A DNA stretch of 39,933 bases from JALZBN01 sp035525375. GTDB lineage: Bacteria > Actinomycetota > Acidimicrobiia > Acidimicrobiales > AC-14. A model generated the notes under the pieces. That model saw nothing but the letters and a program-made list of their open reading frames with translations. It searched no databases and was not told the DNA's origin. A program made the position numbers and the translations under genes. Positions 1 to 8,468 of the stretch are shown in pieces. The stretch is taken from positions 1 to 39,933 of the forward strand of contig DATLEI010000040.1 of the NCBI GenBank assembly GCA_035525375.1, written 5' to 3'. Position 1 is the stretch's first letter. Each line of letters begins with the position of its first letter.

Positions 1-78
1 CTCGTCTTCGCGATCATCCTCATCGTCGTCCTCCTCCACCCCCAGAGCCGCGAGTACGTCAAAATCTGGTTCAAGTAG
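1..78 (+). CDS. C-terminal end of a membrane protein (partial)
   Basis: The window opens inside a gene. Frame 1 reads 25 codons and stops at TAG (76-78). The visible residues begin with a very hydrophobic run of Leu, Val and Ile (about residues 1-13), followed by a short polar tail ending in KIWFK. This looks like a last transmembrane segment with a short positively charged cytoplasmic end. The rest lies outside the window, so no function can be given. The next gene starts 19 bases downstream on the same strand but appears to have its own promoter. Confidence 0.5.
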   Translation, partial: LVFAIILIVVLLHPQSREYVKIWFK

Positions 79-85
79 GGGCATC

Positions 86-91
86 TAGGCT
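86..91 (+). promoter_or_regulatory. Putative -10 box of a leaderless promoter (TAGGCT)
   Basis: TAGGCT fits the actinobacterial -10 consensus TANNNT and lies exactly six bases before the ATG at 98. Transcription would start at or next to the start codon. No convincing -35 is visible. The same arrangement is seen before four other genes of the window. Confidence 0.45.
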
Positions 92-97
92 CGGGCG

Positions 98-2071
98 ATG
101 AACCGCCTGGCCAACGAGACAAGCCCCTACCTGCGCCAGCACAAGGACAACCCGGTCGACTGGTACCCCTGGGGCGACGAGGCCTTCACCCGGGCCCGAG
201 CCGAGAACAAGCCGATTCTTCTGTCCGTCGGGTACGCCGCGTGCCACTGGTGCCACGTGATGGCGCACGAGTCCTTCGAGGATCCGGAAACGGCCGCCGT
301 GATCAACGAGCTCTTTGTCAACGTCAAGGTTGATCGCGAGGAGCGCCCTGACGTGGATGCGATCTACATGGATGCCGTCCAGGCCATGGTCGGGCGCGGC
401 GGCTGGCCAATGACCGTGTTCCTGACCCCCGACGGGCGCCCGTTCTTCGGGGGCACCTACTTTCCGAAGGAGTCTCGCCACGGTCTGCCGAGCTTCCTCC
501 AGTTGTGCCAGGCCGTGGCCCAGACTTGGTCGGAGAAGCGCAGTGACGTCGACGAGCAAGCGCAACGGCTCACCGACGCCTTAGGACAAGCGGCGAACCT
601 CGCGTCGCCGGGCGGCGCGGAGCTGCCGTCGCTGCGTGCCGTTAGTGCGGCCAGCAAGGCCCTCGCCACCCGGTTCGACGCCCGATGGGGCGGATTCGGT
701 GACGCGCCGAAGTTTCCCCAGCCGGATCAGCTCGACCTGTTGCTCCGCGAGCACGCCCGGACAGGCGACGCCGCCATTCTCGAGATCGTGACGGCGACAC
801 TCGACGCGATGGCGTGCGGAGGGATCTACGACCATCTCGGTGGCGGCTTTCACCGGTACTCGGTCGACGCCCGTTGGCTCGTCCCCCACTTCGAAAAAAT
901 GCTGTACGACCAGGCCCTCATCGCACGGGTCTACCTCCACGCCTGGAAGGTGACCGGCGAGGACCGTTACCTGCAGGTCCTGTCGGAGACGATCGACTAC
1001 GTCCGGCGCGACCTTCGCCATCCCGCGGGTGGTTTCTTCTCGTCGGAAGACGCTGATTCCGAGGGCGAAGAGGGCAAATTCTACGTCTGGCAGTTGGCCG
1101 AGTTGCAGGAGCACGTCGGCTCCGGCGCGGATGTCGCAGCCGACTGGTGGGGCGTCAGTGCCTCAGGGAATTTTGAGGGTTCGAATATCCTTCATCGGCC
1201 CGTCCGCGGCGACATTCTCCGGCCGGCTGAAATCGAGGCGGCGCGCCAAGCGCTGTTCAGCGCTCGAGAGGAACGAGTACGGCCGGGCCTCGACGACAAA
1301 GTGCTGACAGAGTGGAATGGGCTCTTCCTCAGCACCCTCGCCGAAGCCGCGGCGGCCACCGGTCGGACGGACTGGCTCGACGACGCCCGCACCAACGGTG
1401 AGTTTCTCCTCGCTGAGCTCAGGGCCGACGGTCGGTGGTTGCGGTCCTGGCAGGACGGCCGCGGACGTCATTTGGCCTACGCCGCCGACCACGCTGCCGT
1501 CGTGGACGCCTTCACGCGCCTGGCCGAGGCCACCGGAGAGTCGAGATGGATCACGGAGGCCCGGGCTGTCGCAGACGCCATGCTTGACCTTTTTTGGGAC
1601 GCAGACGGAGAAGGTGTTTTCACCTCGGGGCGTGACGCGGAGCAGCTCATAACCCGGCCCAAGGATGTTCTCGACAACGTCGTGCCTTCGGCCAACGGCT
1701 CCGCCGCGGTCGCCTTACTGCGGCTCGGCGCCCTTGTGGGCGACGACGGTTACCGGCAGAAAGCCGAGGGCATACTGCGGCTGGTCAGAGAGACCCTTCA
1801 CCAGAGCCCGGGCGCGTTCTGTTATCTCCTGTGGGGTGTGGAGCTCGTGGCGTCACCCGTCGTCGAGATCGCGATCACGGGTGATCGTGAGGATCTTGTC
1901 GGAGCGGTACAGCGCCGCTACCTGCCCAACGCGGTGCTCGCCTGGGGAGAGCCGTATCCGTCTCCGCTGTTCGAGGAACGACAAGACGGCCGCGCCTACG
2001 TGTGTCGAGAGTACGCGTGCCTGGCCCCGGCCGAAACTGTGGAAGACCTCATCGCGCAGCTTGATTCCTGA
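98..2071 (+). CDS. DUF255 thioredoxin-domain protein (YyaL/SPATA20 family)
   Basis: A 657-residue protein of the YyaL / spermatogenesis-associated-protein-20 family, full length for the group. The N-terminus (about residues 1-170) is a thioredoxin-like fold. It has a CHWC redox motif at residues 49-52, followed by HESFEDPE and the VDREERPDVD signature. The rest is rich in helix and in GG/WHR-like aromatic motifs, as expected for an (alpha/alpha)6-barrel related to N-acylglucosamine 2-epimerases and glycosidases. No signal peptide is visible, so it should be cytosolic. The biochemical role of the family is not settled; a thiol redox or sugar-binding role is only inferred from the folds. The start ATG begins the conserved MNRLANETSPYL motif, so it is secure. 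The gene runs tail to tail into the nitroreductase gene with a one-base gap. Confidence 0.93.
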   Translation: MNRLANETSPYLRQHKDNPVDWYPWGDEAFTRARAENKPILLSVGYAACHWCHVMAHESFEDPETAAVINELFVNVKVDREERPDVDAIYMDAVQAMVGRGGWPMTVFLTPDGRPFFGGTYFPKESRHGLPSFLQLCQAVAQTWSEKRSDVDEQAQRLTDALGQAANLASPGGAELPSLRAVSAASKALATRFDARWGGFGDAPKFPQPDQLDLLLREHARTGDAAILEIVTATLDAMACGGIYDHLGGGFHRYSVDARWLVPHFEKMLYDQALIARVYLHAWKVTGEDRYLQVLSETIDYVRRDLRHPAGGFFSSEDADSEGEEGKFYVWQLAELQEHVGSGADVAADWWGVSASGNFEGSNILHRPVRGDILRPAEIEAARQALFSAREERVRPGLDDKVLTEWNGLFLSTLAEAAAATGRTDWLDDARTNGEFLLAELRADGRWLRSWQDGRGRHLAYAADHAAVVDAFTRLAEATGESRWITEARAVADAMLDLFWDADGEGVFTSGRDAEQLITRPKDVLDNVVPSANGSAAVALLRLGALVGDDGYRQKAEGILRLVRETLHQSPGAFCYLLWGVELVASPVVEIAITGDREDLVGAVQRRYLPNAVLAWGEPYPSPLFEERQDGRAYVCREYACLAPAETVEDLIAQLDS

Positions 2072-2072
2072 T

Positions 2073-2642
2073 TCACCACCGGCCGCGATGGACCATGTCG
2101 TCAAACGGGCGCCGCCGCCGCGCCGCCGAGGCCGACGGCCGAGCGTCGTTCGGATAGCCAATCGCAATTGCCCCTATGGGGTCGTGACCGTCGGGCACAC
2201 CGAACTCACGCCGAACGCGCACCGGGTCATTCACTCGAAAGAAGATTGCGCCCAAATCGGCATCGACCACGGCTAAGAGCAAAATCATCGTCGAGAACGC
2301 CGTATCGACGAGCCACCATGGCACCGAGAGTTCGGCGGTCTTGTCCGGTTCGGCGAATCGCCGCCGGTAGGCCGCTTCGTCTGAAAACGGCACAACGAGC
2401 ACCGGCGCGTTTCGAATGCCCGGCCAGCGCTGCCGGCTCGTATCGGCTGACCCACTGGCCGTCCAGAAGCGGCCCGTCTCTTCGGTGCCCTCGAGAACCA
2501 ATAGGTCGTAACCCTGGGTGAAGCCAGCCGACGGACAGCAAAGCGAACTGGCCAGAATGCGATCAACGACGCCGGCCTCAATCGGGCGGACCTCGAAGTC
2601 GCGAACCATGTGTCTACGACGAACGACGGCGTTGAAATCGAT
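2073..2642 (-). CDS. Nitroreductase-family flavoprotein, probable ATC start
   Basis: The protein resembles FMN-dependent nitroreductases. Visible are a PSAGFTQG motif near the N-terminus, which in this family contacts FMN, a central helix-rich dimer core, and a GAIAIGYP motif near the C-terminus, typical of the FMN-binding strand. The first canonical start in frame is ATG at 2609, which gives 178 residues beginning MVRDFEVRP. The frame stays open upstream and encodes VVRRRH just before it, so the family's N-terminal Arg cluster (FMN phosphate contacts) would be lost if 2609 were used. No ATG, GTG or TTG occurs upstream in frame. An ATC codon at 2642-2640 lies five bases after a perfect GGAGG (2652-2648) and gives 189 residues, so I place the start there. 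The substrate is unknown; F420 or FMN quinone or nitro-compound reduction are family possibilities. Confidence 0.75.
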   Translation of the reverse strand: MDFNAVVRRRHMVRDFEVRPIEAGVVDRILASSLCCPSAGFTQGYDLLVLEGTEETGRFWTASGSADTSRQRWPGIRNAPVLVVPFSDEAAYRRRFAEPDKTAELSVPWWLVDTAFSTMILLLAVVDADLGAIFFRVNDPVRVRREFGVPDGHDPIGAIAIGYPNDARPSASAARRRRPFDDMVHRGRW

Positions 2643-2647
2643 GTCAG

Positions 2648-2677
2648 CCTCCGTTTGAAAACGAGGTATCCACCATA
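2648..2677 (-). promoter_or_regulatory. Shine-Dalgarno and candidate -10 of the nitroreductase gene
   Basis: On the minus strand GGAGG sits at 2652-2648, five bases before the ATC at 2642. A TANNNT hexamer, TATGGT, sits at 2677-2672. A transcript starting about seven bases below that hexamer would have a leader of a little over 20 bases ending in GGAGG. This is a sensible layout only if translation starts at the ATC and not 33 bases later at the ATG. No clear -35 is visible. Confidence 0.45.
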
Positions 2678-2707
2678 TGCGCCGAGTGACAAGGCAAGAT
2701 TTCAGTC

Positions 2708-3373
2708 ATGCGGACAACGGTGCGGACCGAAGTTTCGTGTCGCGTTGGGGTCGCCGGCGCTGAACTCCGTGTACTCGTGCTGGCTGCCGATACGAGGGGA
2801 TGTGTCGGCATAGACCTCGACTCAGGAGCTTTTGTCAGGGCCAGCTATTCCGCCAGCCCGACGGACTCGTTTTCCTCGTTCGACGTCGTTGCCGGGCGCA
2901 TTGCGGCGTCATCGCTACCGCCCGACGCGTCTCGTCCAGAAACCGTTTCACTCGAGGAACCTCCCATCCGCTGTGGCCGCCTTTCGGAACGGAGAGCCGA
3001 GCGGTATATCGACTCACTGTTACACCCGCGTCGCGGTCCTCTCCTCGGCTTCGCCGGACGCGCCGTGCCGTACTGGACCCTCGCAGGCGACCGGCCTTCG
3101 TTGTCGATCGTCGACATCGCATCCGGGCCGCAACTTCGCCGTGATGCTGGCGGATATGAGTGCCGCTTCACCTGGCAAGGCGGCCGTCATCAGTACGCCT
3201 TGGGCGACCGACGACTGGCCCTCCAGCTCGAAGACGCCGGCTGGCCCCGATTCTCGAGTCGCGATCTTCAACGCCTGCTCGGCTATCGAGTGCGGCGCTT
3301 GCTCATTGTGCTGACGCCGCCGCAAGAGGGCTACTGCTACAAGGTTGTCGCCGCGCTCCTGCCCGGTTCGTAG
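2708..3373 (+). CDS. Hypothetical protein, function unknown
   Basis: A 221-residue protein that I do not recognise. It is Arg-rich and soluble-looking, with no signal peptide or membrane segment. The first half has a low-complexity Ser/Pro/Ala stretch (about residues 45-80). The second half is better structured, with aromatic and Arg-rich motifs such as RRGPLLGFAGRAVPYW and LQRLLGYRVRRLL. The codon pattern matches neighbouring genes, and the ORF fills the gap between nitroreductase (divergent, 65 bases from the ATC) and the next gene (convergent, 9 bases). This supports a real gene. A near-consensus -10 (AAGATT, 2696-2701) lies six bases before the ATG. The function cannot be inferred. Confidence 0.6.
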   Translation: MRTTVRTEVSCRVGVAGAELRVLVLAADTRGCVGIDLDSGAFVRASYSASPTDSFSSFDVVAGRIAASSLPPDASRPETVSLEEPPIRCGRLSERRAERYIDSLLHPRRGPLLGFAGRAVPYWTLAGDRPSLSIVDIASGPQLRRDAGGYECRFTWQGGRHQYALGDRRLALQLEDAGWPRFSSRDLQRLLGYRVRRLLIVLTPPQEGYCYKVVAALLPGS

Positions 3374-3382
3374 GGCAGCCGC

Positions 3383-4051
3383 CTAGCGCCCCAGAGCGGC
3401 GAGGTCTTCGGCCATGGCCCAGCCAAAGACAATCAGTGCGTCACCACGGTCGCGGTCGACCTCGCCGAAGAGGGCAACCACGTCGGGATCATTCGCGGTC
3501 GGGTCGGCGCTTTCGAAGTCGAGCACTGGAGGCTGGTCGCCCGTGCCCTCGACCACGAAGGTGCGGTCGTTGACTCGGCCGTCGGCTCCGAATCGCTTGG
3601 CCAACCGTCGAGCCCACGCCCGCTCTTCGCCCGTCGCTTTGTGGCCGGGGCGGGGAACGATGTCGTCGAGGTTTACAAACGCGACAAGCGCGCCCGGGTC
3701 GACGAAGCGGGTTCCGACGAGCACGTCCTCATCCGGGAAAGCCAGAACAGCCCGCCGCAATTGCTCGCCGACCAGCGCCTTGAGGGCCGCATCGCGCCGC
3801 GACGATCGCCGCACGGAGGCAAGGCCGATCAATACGCTCGGGGTGCCGCCAATGCGCTCGAGTGTGCAAAAGGAAAACCCGACCAGCTTGCCGCCCTCGC
3901 GCGCCTGCGTGATCAGCACCCACTGCTCGCAGTGCTTCGACAGCAGGCCGACGTCGAAGGTGGCCGCGCCCTCCGCGCACATGTCGGCCATCTCGGCCAG
4001 CTCGGCATCGCCGAGCCCGGTGCAGTCAGTTGTCTCGATCTTTATGGCCAT
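3383..4051 (-). CDS. Hypothetical protein, possible GNAT (acyl-CoA N-acyltransferase) fold
   Basis: A 222-residue protein starting at ATG 4051, five bases after AAGG. A GTG at 4066 would add five residues. The N-terminal half reads like a GNAT acetyltransferase: a helix pair, then strands with EGGKLVGFSFCTLERI, then an alternating strand/helix region with VRRSSRRDAALKALVGEQLRRA. That last segment could be the loop and helix that hold the CoA pyrophosphate. The usual (Q/R)xxGx(G/A) motif is not clear, so the call is tentative. The C-terminal third ends DALIVFGWAMAEDLAALG. The gene follows dnaE by 45 bases on the same strand and could be co-transcribed with it. Its function is unknown. Confidence 0.5.
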   Translation of the reverse strand: MAIKIETTDCTGLGDAELAEMADMCAEGAATFDVGLLSKHCEQWVLITQAREGGKLVGFSFCTLERIGGTPSVLIGLASVRRSSRRDAALKALVGEQLRRAVLAFPDEDVLVGTRFVDPGALVAFVNLDDIVPRPGHKATGEERAWARRLAKRFGADGRVNDRTFVVEGTGDQPPVLDFESADPTANDPDVVALFGEVDRDRGDALIVFGWAMAEDLAALGR

Positions 4052-4096
4052 GGGTGCCTTGATCACTGCCTGTCGTTTGGGGACTTCGCCACCAGA

Positions 4097-7000
4097 TTAC
4101 GTCACCAGTCCATTAGGTCCGAGCAGAACGCGCAACTCGGCGAACAGACCGTTGCGCGAATCGACTCGAAACTCGTCGGGCAGCCGTAGGACGACGCCCT
4201 TGCGCTCCCCGTCCACGACGGGTGGGACCTCGGCAGCTGGGTGACCGGACCGGTCGAGATGGACGAAGACCGGCGACTCTCCAGGGTGGTCTCGGAGCAG
4301 ACTCTTCAGGCGGCCGAGTAATGATTCAGAGAGGCTGTGCGGCGGCAGATTTATTCGCACGGGCGGGCAAGGATCGGACGACACGTCGGGCCGCTTCACC
4401 TGCATGCAGATGATCTTGGGTGGCTCTTCGGTGCGGCCCTTGTCGAGGCGACCCTTGACGCAGACAACCGCGTCGTCGGCCAGCAGCGCGCCGCAGTCTT
4501 GCATGCTCCGGGGGAAGACCATGACCTCGATCGCCGATTGCAGGTCTTCAAGCGTGAATACCGCCATGAGTTCGCCGCGGCGCGTGTATTTGCGCTGCAA
4601 GGCCGTGACCACGCCACCGACCCACCTCATCTCCCCATCGGGCAGGTCGCGTAGCTCGGCGATCGTGCAGTCGGCATGGCGGCGAAGTATCCCCTCGACC
4701 CCCAATAGCGGGTGGCTGCTGACGTAGAGGCCGAGCATCTCCTTTTCGAAGGCCAGCCGCCTGGTGCTATCGAACTCGATGTCGTCGATCGGCACTCGCT
4801 CGTCATGCACCGCCGATGGCCCCGCGAAGGAGTCGCCGAACAGGTTCATCACGCCAAGGTCGCGCTCGCGCCGGCGCGCCAAAGTGCGGTCGATGATGCG
4901 TTCGAAGGCATTCAGCAAGCCGAGCCGAGCGTGGCCAACGGAATCGAAGGCGCCGGCCTTGATGAGCGACTCGATCGATCGCTTGTTGAGCACCATGGCG
5001 TCGACGCGCTCGCAGAAGTCGTAGAAGTTGTTGAATGGCCCACCCCGCTCACGCTCGGCGACGATGTGGGCCACCAGGCCCTCTCCGACGTTGCGCACCG
5101 ACGCCATGCCAAACCGGATCCCGTCGTCACGGGCCCTGAAATCTGCCGACGAAGCATTGACGTCGGGAACCAGGACCTGAATGCCCATCGAACGGCACTC
5201 GGCCAAATAGACGGCGGTTTTGTCCTTGTCGTCTTTGACCGTTGTTAGAAGAGCAGCGAGGTACTCCACCGAATGGTTCGCCTTGAGCCAGGCCGTCTGA
5301 TACGCCACCATGCCGTAGCAGTACGCGTGTGCCTTTGGGAAGGCGTAGTCAGCAAAGGGTTCGATGATGTCGAACAGCCGCTCACCAAGGTCGCGCCCAT
5401 AGCCCGTTGTCTCACAACCAGCAACGAACTTTTCCCGCTCGAGGGCCATGAGGCTGCGGATCTTCTTTGCCGTGGCCTGGCGCAACTTGTCGGCTTCTTG
5501 GAGCGTGTAGCCGGCAAACCGTTGCGCTACCCGCATGACGCCCTCCTGATAAATCATGAGGCCCTGCGTATCGGCAAGAAGCTCGGCCAGCTCATCGTGA
5601 AGGCACGTGATTGGCTTCCGACCGTTCTTGCGGTCGGCGTAGTCGTTGTGCATGTTGGCCGCCATCGGTCCCGGTCGATAGAGCGCTACGAGTGCCGCCA
5701 CGTCGTCAAAGCACGTAGGCGCCAGAGAGCGCATCAGGGACCGCATGGGTCCACCTTCGAGCTGGAAAACCCCGATCGAGTCGCCGCGCCGCAGCATCTC
5801 GTAGGTCTTCTCATCGTCGAGGGGTAGTGAGTCGATGGGAGGCCTCACGCCGGTCGACTCCTCGATCAGGTCCAGCGCCCGCTCGATCACGGTGAGGTTG
5901 CGCAGGCCAAGGAAGTCCATCTTCAGAAGGCCGAGGTCAGACACGCCGTGCATCTCGTACTGGGTGACAATGGGGGCGCTGAGTGGATCGCCACCGGACT
6001 CGGGCTTCCGCTGTACGGGGAGGTACTCGGTGAGCGGCTCGCGTGTGATCACCACCGCGGCGGCGTGGATGCCGTCTTGGCGGCGGAGGTTCTCGAGGCC
6101 CCGAGCCACCTCTATGACCTTGTGGGCGTCGGGATCGGTCTCGTAGATGGTGCGCAAGTCAGCGGCCATCTTGTAGCCCTCTTCTTGGCCCGGAATCTTC
6201 TCGAGGCACGCCGCCAGGCCCGTGTCGCGACCCATAACCAGGGGCGGCATGGCCTTGGCAATCCGGTCGCCCACGCCGTAGGGATACCCGAGCACGCGTG
6301 CTGCGTCGCGCACCGCTGCCCGGGCCTTGATGGTGGAAAAGGTCACAACCTGGGCGACATGATCTGACCCATAGCGCTCGGCCGCGTAGCGGATCATCTC
6401 GCCCCGATAGCGCTCGTCGAAGTCCATGTCGATGTCGGGCATTCCTTTGCGCCCGGAGTTGTAGAACCGCTCGAAGATCAACCTGTTGGCGATCGGGTCG
6501 AGGTCGACTATGCGCAGGCAATAAGCAACGCAACATCCGGCGGAGGAGCCGCGGCCGGGTCCGACCCGAATTCGGGCCTCGCGAGCGTGGCGGATGAGAT
6601 CCCAGACGACGAGGAAGTACGCCGCAAAGCCCATCTCGGCGATCACGGCCAGCTCGTTCTCCAAGCGTTCGCTTACCTCGGCCGGCAATGGGTCGCCGTA
6701 CCGTTGGTGCGCCCCTTCGAGGGTCAGTTGGCGCAGATAGGCGTCCTCGGAAACGACGCCGTCGGGCAGCGGGAATCGTGGCAGTTCGGGCTTGCCGAAC
6801 TCAATCTCCACGTGGGCGCGCTCCGCGATCGCCAAGGTGTTGTCACACGCCTCGGGCACCTCTGCGAACAGGTGACGCATCTCTGCGGCGGACTTGAGGT
6901 AGTGCTGGTCGCCTTCGAACCGGAGACGCTTGGGATCGTCGATCGAAGACCCCGTTTGGACGCACAGCAGCGCGTCGTGAGCAGCGGCGTCCTCCTGGCG

Positions 7001-7645
7001 GGTGTAGTGACTGTCATTGGTCGCGAGGAGCGGCGCTCCGATGTTTCGAGCGATCTGGATGAGCTGGGGGTTTGTGCGGTGCTGGTCGGCGATGCCGTGG
7101 TCCTGCAACTCGACGAAGAAGTTGTCGGGTCCAAAAATCTCGAGCATTCGGCCGGCGAGCTTGGTCGCCGCCTCCGGCTCCTCCCGAAGGAGAGCCTGGC
7201 AGACGACGCCGCCGAGGCACCCGCTCGTGGCAATGACGCCATCGCGGTGGCGTTCCAACAACTCCCAATCGACCCGGGGCTTCATGTAGTAGCCCTCGAG
7301 GTAGGCAGCCGAGGAGAGCTTTAGGAGGTTCTTGTAGCCCGCGTTGGACTCCGCCAAAAGTGTCAGGTGGTAGTAGAGCTTGTCGCCGGTGACGTTGCCT
7401 CGTACCGGGCGCTCGAAACGACTCTCGGCGGCCATATAGGCCTCGGTGCCGATGATGGGGACGATGCCGCGCTCGCGCGCCGCTCGATAGAAGTCGAGGA
7501 CGCCGTACATGTTTCCGTGATCGGTGATGCCGATGGCCGGCTGTGCGTCATCAGCAGCTGCCGCGACCACCTCCCCCACACGGGAAGCACCGTCGAGCAT
7601 CGAGAACTCCGTATGGGTGTGGAGGTGGACAAATGAGTCCCCCAC
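4097..7645 (-). CDS. dnaE: DNA polymerase III subunit alpha
   Basis: An 1182-residue replicative polymerase, typical length for actinobacterial DnaE1. Residues 1-270 form the PHP domain with the HLHTHTE (7-13), ITDHGN (40-45), GTEAY (66-70) and ATNDSHY (208-214) metal-ligand motifs. The ligands look intact, so a PHP 3'-5' proofreading activity, as known for mycobacterial DnaE1, is likely. The polymerase palm carries the catalytic PDIDMDFD motif at 403-410. Finger and tau-binding regions follow, then an OB-fold region with MQRKYTRRGELMAVFTLED-like sequence. The GTG start at 7645 begins the conserved FVHLH strand and is preceded by a GGGGAGG sequence. The enzyme copies the chromosome as part of the PolIII holoenzyme. 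The gene follows a short DUF1059 gene on the same strand. Confidence 0.97.
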   Translation of the reverse strand: MGDSFVHLHTHTEFSMLDGASRVGEVVAAAADDAQPAIGITDHGNMYGVLDFYRAARERGIVPIIGTEAYMAAESRFERPVRGNVTGDKLYYHLTLLAESNAGYKNLLKLSSAAYLEGYYMKPRVDWELLERHRDGVIATSGCLGGVVCQALLREEPEAATKLAGRMLEIFGPDNFFVELQDHGIADQHRTNPQLIQIARNIGAPLLATNDSHYTRQEDAAAHDALLCVQTGSSIDDPKRLRFEGDQHYLKSAAEMRHLFAEVPEACDNTLAIAERAHVEIEFGKPELPRFPLPDGVVSEDAYLRQLTLEGAHQRYGDPLPAEVSERLENELAVIAEMGFAAYFLVVWDLIRHAREARIRVGPGRGSSAGCCVAYCLRIVDLDPIANRLIFERFYNSGRKGMPDIDMDFDERYRGEMIRYAAERYGSDHVAQVVTFSTIKARAAVRDAARVLGYPYGVGDRIAKAMPPLVMGRDTGLAACLEKIPGQEEGYKMAADLRTIYETDPDAHKVIEVARGLENLRRQDGIHAAAVVITREPLTEYLPVQRKPESGGDPLSAPIVTQYEMHGVSDLGLLKMDFLGLRNLTVIERALDLIEESTGVRPPIDSLPLDDEKTYEMLRRGDSIGVFQLEGGPMRSLMRSLAPTCFDDVAALVALYRPGPMAANMHNDYADRKNGRKPITCLHDELAELLADTQGLMIYQEGVMRVAQRFAGYTLQEADKLRQATAKKIRSLMALEREKFVAGCETTGYGRDLGERLFDIIEPFADYAFPKAHAYCYGMVAYQTAWLKANHSVEYLAALLTTVKDDKDKTAVYLAECRSMGIQVLVPDVNASSADFRARDDGIRFGMASVRNVGEGLVAHIVAERERGGPFNNFYDFCERVDAMVLNKRSIESLIKAGAFDSVGHARLGLLNAFERIIDRTLARRRERDLGVMNLFGDSFAGPSAVHDERVPIDDIEFDSTRRLAFEKEMLGLYVSSHPLLGVEGILRRHADCTIAELRDLPDGEMRWVGGVVTALQRKYTRRGELMAVFTLEDLQSAIEVMVFPRSMQDCGALLADDAVVCVKGRLDKGRTEEPPKIICMQVKRPDVSSDPCPPVRINLPPHSLSESLLGRLKSLLRDHPGESPVFVHLDRSGHPAAEVPPVVDGERKGVVLRLPDEFRVDSRNGLFAELRVLLGPNGLVT

Positions 7646-7699
7646 GCAGCGCCGCCTCCCCGGGGTGTTGAAAGCCTGTGGACTAGTTACAGCAGTGTG

Positions 7700-7705
7700 A
7701 TTCTA
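7700..7705 (-). promoter_or_regulatory. Candidate -10 box upstream of dnaE (TAGAAT)
   Basis: On the minus strand TAGAAT (7705-7700) matches five of six bases of the TATAAT consensus. It lies about 55 bases upstream of the dnaE GTG, in the 91-base gap after the DUF1059 gene. The -35 region is poor. It would allow dnaE to be transcribed apart from the genes above it. Confidence 0.35.
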
Positions 7706-7736
7706 GCCCGGGTGGCGGCGCGGATGTTGCTGGGAG

Positions 7737-7913
7737 TTACGCGCGTGCCGCCTTGTCGCGGAGATAGGCGTAGATCGTGTCGGTCATGTTCTTGACGTTG
7801 TGCACCTTGCGGGCGTGCTCAATGACCTTTGCCTTCAACTCTTCCTCGGAACCGGCTCTCACGGTGTAGCCGCATCCCTCTGCTCCTGCCTTCCTGCAGC
7901 TGTGCTCGTACAT
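7737..7913 (-). CDS. DUF1059 family small protein
   Basis: A 58-residue protein starting at ATG 7913 with AAAGGA eight bases upstream. The sequence shows two cysteines near the N-terminus (C6 and C14, in HSCRKAGAEGCGY), a central EEELKAKVIEHARKVHNV helix and a C-terminal Tyr/Lys/Ala-rich helix. The two Cys plus the HxxxxH region fit the small DUF1059 family of predicted metal-binding miniproteins. In that family the motif is followed by a helix carrying HA...H. The role is unknown. It lies between bpa and dnaE on the same strand, 53 bases below the bpa stop codon. It was not on longer ORF lists because of its size. Confidence 0.75.
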   Translation of the reverse strand: MYEHSCRKAGAEGCGYTVRAGSEEELKAKVIEHARKVHNVKNMTDTIYAYLRDKAARA

Positions 7914-7966
7914 GGCGGTGATCCTTTCTCTATGTCGGCATCTGTCATCGGTCAGACGATGTCACA

Positions 7967-8446
7967 TTACAGATACGTACCTGTGGGCGGATCGGATGAC
8001 GGAGTCGTGCCGGGCCCCGCCGGTAGACCGCGCCGGCGCATCTCTTGGAGTTGCGCCTGAGCTGCCATCTGCTGGGAAAACAGCGTCGCCTGGATCCCGT
8101 GGAACAGGCCCTCGAGCCATCCCACGAGCTGCGCCTGGGCCACGCGGAGTTCGGCTTCAGAGGGAGTGCTGGCGTCGAAGGGTGAACTCAATCGCGCCAG
8201 CTCGTCCTTCAGATCGTCGGCGAGGCAGTCGCTGAGCTCCTTGACCGATGTGTCGTAAATCTCCCGCAGCCGGGATCGACCAGCTTCGTCGAGCGGGGCG
8301 CGCCGGACCTCCTCCAGCAACTCCTTGGTCATGGCGCCGATGCGCAGTACCTTTGCGGGCGACTCGATCACTCCGACGCCTTCGCCCTGGGACTGCACCT
8401 CTCCCGAGGGAGACTGGTCTTCGAGTACTACCGGTTGGTCGGTCAT
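7967..8446 (-). CDS. bpa: Bacterial proteasome activator (Bpa/PafE, DUF2587)
   Basis: A 159-residue protein matching the actinobacterial Bpa/PafE family. It has a disordered acidic N-terminus (about 1-28), then SPAKVLRIGAMTKELLEEVRRAPLDE and a four-helix region (about 30-140), then a flexible tail ending GTYL. In Mycobacterium the tail ends GQYL, and its penultimate Tyr docks into the 20S proteasome alpha-ring pockets in the manner of HbYX motifs. That feature is conserved here. Bpa forms a ring that opens the proteasome gate without ATP and feeds it unfolded proteins such as HspR. Its presence implies a 20S proteasome in this organism, although no proteasome or pup gene is in the window. It lies 22 bases below the phosphodiesterase gene and is probably co-transcribed with it. 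Confidence 0.92.
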   Translation of the reverse strand: MTDQPVVLEDQSPSGEVQSQGEGVGVIESPAKVLRIGAMTKELLEEVRRAPLDEAGRSRLREIYDTSVKELSDCLADDLKDELARLSSPFDASTPSEAELRVAQAQLVGWLEGLFHGIQATLFSQQMAAQAQLQEMRRRGLPAGPGTTPSSDPPTGTYL

Positions 8447-8468
8447 GCCCTCTCTTTACCCCATTCAC

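Noticed and set aside
2071..2073. Terminators between convergent genes
   Set aside because: At the convergent ends (2071/2073, 3373/3383, 10062/10088, 16647/16631, 36698/36716) there is no GC stem followed by a T-run. Termination must be Rho-dependent or read-through, and nothing is annotated.
7935..7980. Stem-loop at the end of bpa as a terminator
   Set aside because: CATCG/CGATG with ATCTGT/ACAGAT outside it can pair, but the stem is short and interrupted, overlaps the stop codon, and no T-run follows. There is not enough for a terminator call.
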